A DNA stretch of 64,000 nt from JAJXUB01 sp047974805 (GTDB taxonomy: Bacteria; Actinomycetota; Actinomycetes; Actinomycetales; Dermatophilaceae), in the NCBI GenBank assembly GCA_047974805.1, contig JBKECS010000050.1, positions 1-64,000 on the forward strand, read 5' to 3'. Position numbers and translations under genes: made by a program. Within the stretch, counting starts at the first letter, position 1. Every line of letters begins with the position of its first letter. The notes beneath the pieces are model-generated. The model made no database searches and was not told where the DNA came from. It saw nothing but the letters and a program-made list of their open reading frames with translations. Positions 8,959-15,426 of the stretch are shown here, piece after piece.

Positions 8959-8971
8959 GTGCATCATGCAC
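8959..8971. promoter_or_regulatory. Palindrome in the divergent control region of the element
   Basis: GTGCATCATGCAC is a perfect 6+1+6 palindrome in the 215-base gap between the divergently read genes at 8818 and 9034. It is placed as an operator for one of the element's HTH proteins would be. A second weaker dyad (CGCAC...GTGCG) follows within 25 bases. Confidence 0.4.
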
Positions 8972-9033
8972 AACCAGCGCACAGTTGGTGCGTCTCGATC
9001 GACGGGTGCACGCGGGCCCCGTACTGTCGAGGC

Positions 9034-9372
9034 ATGCCGGAGAAGGGCGCGCATCTGGAGGCGCACTACCAAGAGGTCCTAGAGCGTGAGATTGAAGCCA
9101 CGCGACGGGCGCTCACCGGCTTGACCACGGTGGTGAGCAGCATTGATGCGCGACTTGATGAGTGGAGCGGTCACACGGCGCACGGGGTGATGGACGACAT
9201 GTTCGTGCTTGACACCATCCAGGACCTCGGCCGGCTGAAGCAGCGAGCGGACAAGGCAATCAAGCAGCTCGCGATTCACGCCGTCCGCGACCGCAACGTG
9301 CCCGCGTCTACCGTCGCTCGCGAGTTGGGCGTTGCGCATACAACCGTGACGCGGTGGGTAGATGCCGGCTGA
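9034..9372 (+). CDS. Putative helix-turn-helix regulator of the element
   Basis: 112 aa. The N-terminal two thirds look helical and coiled (LEREIEATRRALTGLTTVV). The C-terminus carries a resolvase/sigma-like HTH: STVARELGVAHTTVTRWV. ATG 9034 is chosen because TACTGT (9022-9027) lies 6 nt before it, giving a leaderless start; the longer frame from 8959 would run through the promoter. It may control the divergent operon at 8818; that is inferred from position. Confidence 0.7.
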   Translation: MPEKGAHLEAHYQEVLEREIEATRRALTGLTTVVSSIDARLDEWSGHTAHGVMDDMFVLDTIQDLGRLKQRADKAIKQLAIHAVRDRNVPASTVARELGVAHTTVTRWVDAG

Positions 9373-9670
9373 GGCGTCGGAGGGGAGCGGCGGCCCCGAC
9401 GCGGAATCAGTGGCGGAGCAGAAGCGCGTCACCAGTGAGCGTGTCGAAACGGCGTTCAAGAAGGTCGCTAGGGACGGGCGGTACAGAAGTGTTTTGGCGA
9501 CTTCGTCCGAGCTTGGTGCAAGTATCTCTACCACCAGACTGGCCCGTCTCGCACTGGTAGTAGCGGTCGCCTCCATGGTCGTGGCGGCTGTGACGCTGGT
9601 AGTGGCTCAGGTTGACGGGGTCACCATCATCGAGTTGCTGTCGAAGTGGGTGGCTGGCCGAGGGCGGTAG
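9362..9670 (+). CDS. Small predicted membrane protein of the element
   Basis: 102 aa: a charged N-terminus (about 1-58), one transmembrane segment (LALVVAVASMVVAAVTLVVA) and a short tail. It starts inside the end of the upstream HTH gene (11-nt overlap) and is probably co-translated. Its last 64 bases overlap the end of rep on the other strand. Function unknown; entry exclusion or spread functions are known for small membrane proteins in such elements, but no homology is claimed. Confidence 0.6.
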   Translation: MPAEASEGSGGPDAESVAEQKRVTSERVETAFKKVARDGRYRSVLATSSELGASISTTRLARLALVVAVASMVVAAVTLVVAQVDGVTIIELLSKWVAGRGR

Positions 9671-11010
9671 TGATCAGGTTGTCCATTCTCGGCCGCTTCG
9701 AGCAACAGCCACACTGCGGACGTCGATACGATCTCGCGCCACTCACCTGCGTCGAATGTCGTCACGACTTGGTCGCCTCGCGTTGAGGTGGCCAGTGCTA
9801 GATCCGATTCAGCGCCGTCCGCTGGCTCCGCCGCGACCTGAACGTCGTCGATCACCAACAGACCTAGCAGGGCGCGAAGCCCGCGGGACCAGGTCATTTG
9901 GCGCCGGCTGTGGGAAGACTGCTCCCACTCGTTCCAGAGCTCGACGTCGTCGACGAGGCCGCCGGTGGTGACGTCATGAAGGATGCCCATTGGAGTTCGG
10001 TTGCCGCGTCGTCCTTTCTTCGAGGCGCCACGGGCCACCTCGTCGGCGGCATCCCAGCCGTTCTTCACGAAGTAGCGATTGAGACTGTTGCCAGCCTCGT
10101 CGAGGCTCACAGGCCGCATGTCCTGGGCGTGCTCGGAAGCGAAGAAGCCCGCGCGTCCCGTGATGCGTTGCCACGCCCGTACGATCGGGCCGCGGGTGGC
10201 CAGCGCTGCGAAGTGCGCCTCGAACTGCGGGTCCCCGCCGATGCCTCGCCAACGAGCGGATTTCGTCGGATCCAGGAAGACGAGCACGTGCAGGTGCACG
10301 TGCCACCCCGCAGCGCCGTGGGTGACCTCCACGACGCGGAGCGTACCTACCACGCCAGCGGCGGCCTTGAAGTTGAGCCACGGCTTGCCCCCGACGAGAC
10401 GCCGCCACGACCCCGCTGCGCCGTCCCACAGGTCGTCGAGCGCATCCTCTCGGGTGTGCTGCATCGTCAGCGTCAGCAAGACAACCGCGCCGCCCTGGCG
10501 CCGCCACTCGTCCAGCCCCTGGCGGAGTTCCTCGGCGCGGTGCTCGCCGATGACAGCCGAGCACCGAGGGCACGCCCAGACTGAGCCGCACGACACGACC
10601 CCCCGCCAGCCGGCGATTCTTTCACCCGGTTCCCCCTCAGACATGACCAGGGCGACCCCTGCCGAGTCGTGCGGCGCCATGCCGCACGCGCGAACACGGT
10701 CCAGCGTCGTGATCGAACGCAGGGCACGACGAGCCTTGAAGCGCGACCGGCGACGAGCGTGCCGAGGCGTGAGGGGGGCACTGTTCGCATAAGTATCAAG
10801 AAGGCCGACGGCTTCGCCGTCGGTGCCGAGCCAGGCTTCGGGGCCGAGCGCTCCGTCTGCGCGCGGCGCTGGCGCGCCGTGCTCGACTCCGGCATCGTCC
10901 CCGGCCAGGCTCGGACCGTGAGACATGGTGGCCTGTGAGCTGCTTCCGTGGATCACCGACGACGTGGCACCATCGAAGGGCGCTCGCGTCGCGTGGGAGG
11001 TCTTGATCAT
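9607..11010 (-). CDS. rep: Rolling-circle replication initiator of HUH type (RepSA-like)
   Basis: Replicates the excised element. The HUH motif is HVHLHV (residues 237-242), the motif-3 tyrosine is YFVK (Tyr313, Lys316), and a possible zinc pair CPRC (147-150) precedes a VVLLTLTMQH strand typical of motif 1. ATG 11010 with AGGGAG is chosen; the open frame extends to 11340 but that part runs through the dyad-rich control region and has no such ribosome site. The long N-terminal part (1-100) is low complexity. It reads away from the right att end. Confidence 0.85.
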   Translation of the reverse strand: MIKTSHATRAPFDGATSSVIHGSSSQATMSHGPSLAGDDAGVEHGAPAPRADGALGPEAWLGTDGEAVGLLDTYANSAPLTPRHARRRSRFKARRALRSITTLDRVRACGMAPHDSAGVALVMSEGEPGERIAGWRGVVSCGSVWACPRCSAVIGEHRAEELRQGLDEWRRQGGAVVLLTLTMQHTREDALDDLWDGAAGSWRRLVGGKPWLNFKAAAGVVGTLRVVEVTHGAAGWHVHLHVLVFLDPTKSARWRGIGGDPQFEAHFAALATRGPIVRAWQRITGRAGFFASEHAQDMRPVSLDEAGNSLNRYFVKNGWDAADEVARGASKKGRRGNRTPMGILHDVTTGGLVDDVELWNEWEQSSHSRRQMTWSRGLRALLGLLVIDDVQVAAEPADGAESDLALATSTRGDQVVTTFDAGEWREIVSTSAVWLLLEAAENGQPDHYRPRPATHFDSNSMMVTPST

Positions 11011-11028
11011 CGTTCTCCCTCTCTCGCG

Positions 11029-11060
11029 GGGCCCGTCCCGACCAGGGGACGGGCCCGTTT
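11029..11060 (+). terminator. Perfect 11-bp hairpin in the rep leader
   Basis: GGGCCCGTCCC/GGGACGGGCCC with a 6-base loop, followed on the plus strand by GTTTT. Read plus it is a standard terminator; read minus it lies in the leader of rep, 18 bases before the start codon. It could end a counter-transcript or shape the rep mRNA. Confidence 0.6.
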
Positions 11061-11171
11061 TCGTTGGTGCGAGAGAGCAGTGGCTGCGAGACTGACGCAA
11101 GCCCGCCCTTGCGAGGGACCGGGAAGTGACGTCGGGAGCTCCCGCCGGACGACGGGGCCCGAGCGTCGCGC

Positions 11172-11268
11172 CCAATTCGGCAGCAACTTGCTGCCGAATT
11201 GGCAGAAGTGCAGCAACCTGTTGCACTTCTGCGTCGACGCGAGGTTGGGCCACAACTTGCGGCCCAAC
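11172..11268. repeat. Three stacked inverted repeats, candidate replication origin or operator cluster
   Basis: Dyad 1 (11172-11202) is a perfect 15+1+15 palindrome. Dyad 2 (11202-11232) has 11-bp arms and is also 31 bases long. Dyad 3 (11244-11268) has 8-bp arms. Each has CAAC(T/C)TG near its centre; the centres are at 11187, 11217 and 11256. The location upstream of the HUH Rep gene fits a double-strand origin or Rep operator. Function inferred. Confidence 0.6.
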
Positions 11269-11284
11269 TGCGGGGACGCCACCG

Positions 11285-11311
11285 AGTCCGTACGGAGTCC
11301 GTACGCCGCTC
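11285..11311 (+). repeat. Right subterminal arm repeat of the integrative element
   Basis: Tandem AGTCCGTAC copies followed by GCCGCTC; 25 of 27 bases match 5026-5052. It lies about 87 bases inside the attR core. Confidence 0.55.
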
Positions 11312-11397
11312 GGGTCAGCCGATCCGACCGCACATCCCAACGTCGGCCCGGAGCGTCAACGCCGGTGCATCCGACTGCCTCGACGTCGCCGCAGACC

Positions 11398-11440
11398 CTC
11401 GTAATGAATAGGTCGTCGGTTCGATTCCGACAGGCGGCTC
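11398..11440 (+). repeat. attR core, 43-bp direct repeat (tRNA-Thr 3' remnant)
   Basis: Identical to 4864-4906. This is the original 3' half of the host tRNA-Thr gene, cut off from its 5' half by the insertion. It is not a second tRNA. Confidence 0.95.
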
Positions 11441-11454
11441 CCAGAAGAACCAGA

Positions 11455-11482
11455 GATGCCCTCCACAGGCGTGGGGGGCATC
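11455..11482 (+). terminator. Displaced terminator of the original tRNA-Thr gene
   Basis: GATGCCCTCC pairs with GGGGGGCATC (one G-U pair) around an ACAGGCGT loop. The following CTGCTGCGCAGGGA resembles the sequence after the element-borne terminator (CTGCTGCTCAGGGC), showing the two flanks share ancestry. Confidence 0.55.
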
Positions 11483-11561
11483 GCTGCTGCGCAGGGAGCG
11501 ACTGTTACCTCGTCGTCGCCGCAAATGAGGCTCAGCTGCTCAGTCCGCGAGGTCTGCATGT

Positions 11562-11652
11562 GGGGTAGGGGTGCCCACGGGGGTGGTCGGAGGGCAGCGG
11601 ACGCACGGACGAGCCGCGACACGGGGTAGGGGTGCCCACGGGGGGTGGTCGG
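11562..11652. repeat. Direct repeat pair of about 29 bp
   Basis: GGGGTAGGGGTGCCCACGGG followed by GGTGGTCGG occurs at 11562-11590 and, with one extra G, at 11623-11652. Meaning unknown; it lies in non-coding host DNA just outside the element. Confidence 0.7.
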
Positions 11653-11717
11653 GTCGCCTGGCAATGTACAGTTGACGCTTTTGGTGCCGTGTTGTCCCAG
11701 ACCTGACGTCGGCCAAA

Positions 11718-12695
11718 TCAGCTGAGCACCTGGGCCAGGCGCATCCCCAACGCAGTCGCGTGACGCACCGGCAACGGAGTCACGCCTAGGTCAGCGAGCA
11801 CCCCGTGGGCGGGCCCGATGCCGAGGACTGGGCTCAGTGCTTCTGCCATGGCCACGGTCAGCTCCCGCCTGGCTGGCTCCGCCGACTCGAGAAGGACCTC
11901 GGCATCGATGGTCGAGCGCACCTGGGCACGATCCGCCGCGGAGAGCGCCACCGTGGGGTTAACCGACGACAGGACGCCGTGGGGGAGCCATTGACTAGTG
12001 GCCGGCGGCCGTTCGCCGAAGACCTCGACGGACACCTGCTGCTGCAGACTGTCCGGCAGCACGGCAAGGCCAGCGCCCAGCTCCCGCAGACCAGACAGGT
12101 CGGTGCCGACCATGGCGTACCCCAGGCGGAGTGTAGGGGTCTGCGGTACTGTCGCCAGCGTGATGCCCAGGGGGATCCGATCTACTTCGCGCTGACTCTC
12201 CAGAGCCAGTTGGTCGGCGATGCTCGCCGTCGGGGCGAACACCTGGTGTGCCTGAGCCAGCGCTCGCTGGGCATCCTGGCGGGCTGCGGGCGCCTGCGGC
12301 CCAGAACGGGTCGAGGGCAGCGAACCGATAGCGCCGGCCATGACGACGGTCACCCGAGCGACTCGCCACGCCTGTGTGGCGGCTACGGCCGACAGAGCAT
12401 GCGCGCTCGTGCCTGCGACGATCAGGTCGGTGTCCGTGCCGGTGAGACTGTGCGCGGCCAGTTCAACGAACTCGTCGATCGACGCCACCGATTCGGGGGG
12501 ATTGTTCATCTCCTCGGTGACCGTATGCCGAGTCGCCAGCGCAGGCTGGGTCGGGTCGAGGTGCCGAAAGCGTCCCGGCGCCATGGTGACCACCTCATCG
12601 AGGTCCCGGCCTAGTGCGGTCACCAATCGCTGGGCGAGCAGGGCCCCAGCATCGCGGTAGGGGGGCAGGATCGCGCCCCAGAGTACTCGCGTCAT
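11718..12695 (-). CDS. Glycosyltransferase-like protein of the surface-glycan locus
   Basis: 325 aa. Reads as a divergent GT-B protein: N-terminal LWGAILPPYRDAGALLAQRL, a second Rossmann part with LGYAMVGTDLSGLRELGAG, and no strong E-x7-E signature. The N-terminal sentence is short for a full GT4 enzyme. It overlaps the stop of the GT2 gene by 4 nt (12692-12695) and so is the last gene of a three-gene unit. Acceptor and donor unknown. Confidence 0.5.
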   Translation of the reverse strand: MTRVLWGAILPPYRDAGALLAQRLVTALGRDLDEVVTMAPGRFRHLDPTQPALATRHTVTEEMNNPPESVASIDEFVELAAHSLTGTDTDLIVAGTSAHALSAVAATQAWRVARVTVVMAGAIGSLPSTRSGPQAPAARQDAQRALAQAHQVFAPTASIADQLALESQREVDRIPLGITLATVPQTPTLRLGYAMVGTDLSGLRELGAGLAVLPDSLQQQVSVEVFGERPPATSQWLPHGVLSSVNPTVALSAADRAQVRSTIDAEVLLESAEPARRELTVAMAEALSPVLGIGPAHGVLADLGVTPLPVRHATALGMRLAQVLS

Positions 12696-13864
12696 GATCG
12701 CGGCTTGGCCGGGGCAGCGAACGACTGCAGGGCCAAGACGAACGACACGACAATGATCTCAACCCCCACCATGACCATGACCATCCCGACAATGGGGACC
12801 CGGGCAGCGATCGGAGGCAGGTCCCCGAAGCCCGTGCGCTCCCAACGCGCGATGGCGAGCCCGAACGATATGCAACCCAGCAATGCGATCCCGGCACCGA
12901 TGGACAGTCCGCGTTCCATGGCCACCTTGGCGAGCAGGCGGGTCAGTCGCGGACTCTCCGGCAACATTCCCAGCGCGGCGGTGAAGGCGCGGGCGATGAG
13001 CGCCATCCCACCGAGCTGGACGCCGACCATGAGCGCCGTGCTGGTCACGATAAAGGTCTGCAGGTCAAAGGTCGTCGAGCCGACTCGGACCGGTCCCCCC
13101 AGGAGGATGAGCATCCCCAGTAGGCCACCGATGGTCAGGACGAGGCTGGGGTAGAGCAGGAACCAGCGCGGGCTGAACGCGAGCATGAACCGCAGATGCC
13201 GCCAGCCGTCCCGCCAGGTCCGCAGGTGCGGTGCCCGACTGCGCCCGTCCGGTCTGAGCCGGGTGGCAACCTCGGTGATGCGCAGGTGGGCCAGGCTTGC
13301 CCGAACGACCATCTCCGAGGCGAACTCCATGCCGGGGGCTTGGAGCCCTAGGGCACGTATGCGGTCCCGAGAGAAGCCGCGCATTCCGCAGTGGAAGTCA
13401 GAGATGGGCACGCGAAAGAAGCGGCGCCCCAGCCAGGACAGCACAGGGTTGCCCAGGTAGCGGTGCAGGGGGGGCATGGCTCCCGGTTCGATGCCCCCGG
13501 CGAAGCGATTGCCCATGACGAGATCGGCACCACCGCGAAGTGCCTCGACGAAGGGGCCGAGGTCCTCCACGGCGTAGCTGTCGTCGGCGTCGGCCATGAC
13601 GATCCACGCTCCCTCGGCCGCCTCAATGCCTGCCTGTAGCGCCGCTCCATAGCCGCGCACCGGGACATCGACGACACGTGCTCCGGCGTCTCGAGCCAGC
13701 TCCTGTGATCCGTCGGTACTTCCGTTGTCGGCCACGACGACCTCGCCGCGCAGGCCGAGTTCGGTGATGCTGGCGCGGGCTTTGGCGACGACCACGGCGA
13801 CGGTCTCGGCCTCGTTCAGGCAGGGGAGAACGACGCTGAGATCCAGATGCGCGGGTTCGGTCAT
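12692..13864 (-). CDS. Family 2 glycosyltransferase with C-terminal membrane segments
   Basis: 390 aa. The N-terminal GT-A domain resembles dolichyl/polyprenyl-phosphate sugar synthases: VVLPCLNEAETVAVVV, VVADNGSTDGSQ, and the metal-binding DADDSYAVED. The C-terminal third has about four transmembrane helices. Likely makes a polyprenyl-phosphate sugar used by the neighbouring membrane transferase. Overlaps both neighbours by 4 nt. Confidence 0.85.
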   Translation of the reverse strand: MTEPAHLDLSVVLPCLNEAETVAVVVAKARASITELGLRGEVVVADNGSTDGSQELARDAGARVVDVPVRGYGAALQAGIEAAEGAWIVMADADDSYAVEDLGPFVEALRGGADLVMGNRFAGGIEPGAMPPLHRYLGNPVLSWLGRRFFRVPISDFHCGMRGFSRDRIRALGLQAPGMEFASEMVVRASLAHLRITEVATRLRPDGRSRAPHLRTWRDGWRHLRFMLAFSPRWFLLYPSLVLTIGGLLGMLILLGGPVRVGSTTFDLQTFIVTSTALMVGVQLGGMALIARAFTAALGMLPESPRLTRLLAKVAMERGLSIGAGIALLGCISFGLAIARWERTGFGDLPPIAARVPIVGMVMVMVGVEIIVVSFVLALQSFAAPAKPRS

Positions 13865-15372
13865 GACAAGGTTCCGGCCTCTAGGTCAGACGGTGGCACG
13901 GGCACGGTTGGCTCGACCCCGTCGATTGCCGCCGGCTCGGCCGGTGTCTCGGGGGCGGGCTGCTCCGGTGTGAGTTGCTCCCGTGTCGCTGATTCGGGTG
14001 TCGCCGGTAGCGGCATGGACCGGCCATCCTCGCGTGGCAGGAAGAGGGCGGCCAGGAGCCCGGCACCGATGACCCCAACGGCCCCAGGGACGGCCCGGTA
14101 GGTAAAGAACGCGTGGATCTGGGAGTGGTTGCTCATCACCACATACCACAGGACCGGCACCAGGGCCGGGATCAACAGCGCAGCGACGGCGCGCCAACCG
14201 GGCAGGTGGCGGGAGCGGATCAGCCAGACGGTCCCCGCGACCACCAGGGCTGCCAGAAGGAGCCACAGCAGCGGCGCGGCGCTCGGCACCCGGGTCCACC
14301 ACCACTGGGTGTTCGCGGTGATCCCCTGCCCGATGCCGCTTTGCACCACCGGGTTGCTGCCGGTGGTCCGGAAGGCGACGTTTTCTTTGACCACCGCGAG
14401 CGTTTGCGCCGGCCCCACCCAGGCCATGGCGATCAGCCACCGGCTCACCCAGGTCAGGCCGAAGCCGAGAATCCAGGCCAGGCCGGCGATCAGGCTCGAT
14501 GCCATTGCCGACCGAGCGCCGACAGTACGGGCGACGATGATAGCCGTGACCGACATGGTCAACATCCACGCCAGCGGGGGATTGGTCAGCAGGTCCACAT
14601 AGCAATAGAGCGAGCCTGCCATCATCGACACCAGAGCGACGGCCGCCATCCCGCGGGGGGCGGCCCAGGCACTGATCCCCAGACCGGCGAACATCACCGC
14701 CAGCGCCAGGGCATTGGACAGGGCCGTCGACGGAGTGGACATGACGTTGCTAGCGATCAACAGCGGTCCAAACAACATGACGGCAAGCGGCCACGTCGAA
14801 CGGCGGGCGAACCCGCCGACACCGACGGCGATTCCTGCGGCCAGCAGAGCCCCGATGACCAACCGGACGCCCTCCATCCCGGCGATGGCGAGGACCGGCC
14901 GTACGAGCACGGTGTAACCAGCCCAATACTTGAAGTACGGGCTGGGATCGACCTCACCGCCCCAACTCAGCGTTTTGATCTGCCCTCCACCGGACGCGCA
15001 GTTGCTGATCCGCGGCATGTATGCCGCTCGATAGAGCGCGGATTGATCTGGCGGGGCGCCAAGCCCGGTGCCGACAACCACGCATTCGGTGAAGGAGTCC
15101 GAGATCCCGCCCATCCGGTCGGGAAGCGAAGAGGGGCCATACGTGCCGTCGTCCACTGCCTGCGCAAGGCGTTGGATCACCGGCTTATCGGGCACCATCT
15201 GACCGAGGACGAGCCCACCGAAGAAGACCATCTGGGTGACTCCCAACACGATGGCCAACCGGGCCAGGAGCCGCCCTGGGCGAAGCCGGTGTGCAGTGAC
15301 TATCGGTGTGGACGGACCGGGGATCACCGAGCGTGCTACCTTCGCTTTGAATTCTGCGGCTGATGTGCTCAT
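13861..15372 (-). CDS. Polytopic membrane protein, probable GT-C type glycosyltransferase
   Basis: 503 aa with roughly ten or more hydrophobic helices, a large extracytoplasmic loop after the first helix (about 60-160), and a Pro/Glu-rich tail. The architecture resembles GT-C enzymes that use polyprenyl-phosphate sugars, and the next gene codes for a donor synthase of the DPM type. No diagnostic motif is certain. ATG 15372; the divergent transferase gene starts 55 bases away, so a bidirectional promoter lies between. Confidence 0.6.
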   Translation of the reverse strand: MSTSAAEFKAKVARSVIPGPSTPIVTAHRLRPGRLLARLAIVLGVTQMVFFGGLVLGQMVPDKPVIQRLAQAVDDGTYGPSSLPDRMGGISDSFTECVVVGTGLGAPPDQSALYRAAYMPRISNCASGGGQIKTLSWGGEVDPSPYFKYWAGYTVLVRPVLAIAGMEGVRLVIGALLAAGIAVGVGGFARRSTWPLAVMLFGPLLIASNVMSTPSTALSNALALAVMFAGLGISAWAAPRGMAAVALVSMMAGSLYCYVDLLTNPPLAWMLTMSVTAIIVARTVGARSAMASSLIAGLAWILGFGLTWVSRWLIAMAWVGPAQTLAVVKENVAFRTTGSNPVVQSGIGQGITANTQWWWTRVPSAAPLLWLLLAALVVAGTVWLIRSRHLPGWRAVAALLIPALVPVLWYVVMSNHSQIHAFFTYRAVPGAVGVIGAGLLAALFLPREDGRSMPLPATPESATREQLTPEQPAPETPAEPAAIDGVEPTVPVPPSDLEAGTLS

Positions 15373-15426
15373 GCACCCTAACAGTCGCGAGGTGGCAGAT
15401 CTGGCAGAACCCCGCTGGAGGGTGCA

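Larger units (their letters stand above)
4864..11440. mobile_element. Compact AICE-type integrative element in tRNA-Thr
   Basis: Bounded by a perfect 43-bp direct repeat (4864-4906 and 11398-11440) covering the anticodon-to-3' end of tRNA-Thr. It encodes integrase, excisionase, a small membrane protein, an FtsK-type translocase, a 135-aa unknown, a divergent pair of small proteins and an HUH Rep. This is the core set of actinobacterial integrative and conjugative elements of the pSAM2 type, which excise, replicate by rolling circle and transfer double-stranded DNA with one FtsK-like protein. No Spd spread genes, NUDIX protein or recognisable Pra activator is seen, so it is near the minimum. 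The heptamer GTATGCC, abundant in the host DNA, occurs only about twice here. Confidence 0.9.
11011..11717. other. Gene-free stretch: rep control/origin region, right element end, host flank
   Basis: No credible gene in 707 bases. From left to right it holds a strong hairpin (11029-11056), three stacked dyads (11172-11268), the right arm repeat (11285-11311), the attR core (11398-11440), the displaced terminator of the host tRNA (11455-11482) and a direct repeat (11562-11590, 11623-11652). Beyond that nothing clear is seen before the glycosyltransferase gene. Confidence 0.6.

Noticed and set aside
9607..11340. Rep as a 577-aa protein
   Set aside because: The extra N-terminus would be translated from the dyad cluster and hairpin; AGGGAG precedes ATG 11010.
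11398..11440. A second tRNA-Thr gene
   Set aside because: Only the 3' half is present; the upstream bases cannot form an acceptor or D arm.
11315..11524. Minus-strand frame containing PPVGIEPTTYSLR
   Set aside because: This peptide is the well-known false translation of a tRNA 3' half read backward; here it is the attR remnant of tRNA-Thr.
13861..15372. Plus-strand frame 14113-15363 (416 aa)
   Set aside because: Shadow of the polytopic membrane protein; the translation is His/Arg/Gln-rich with no domain.
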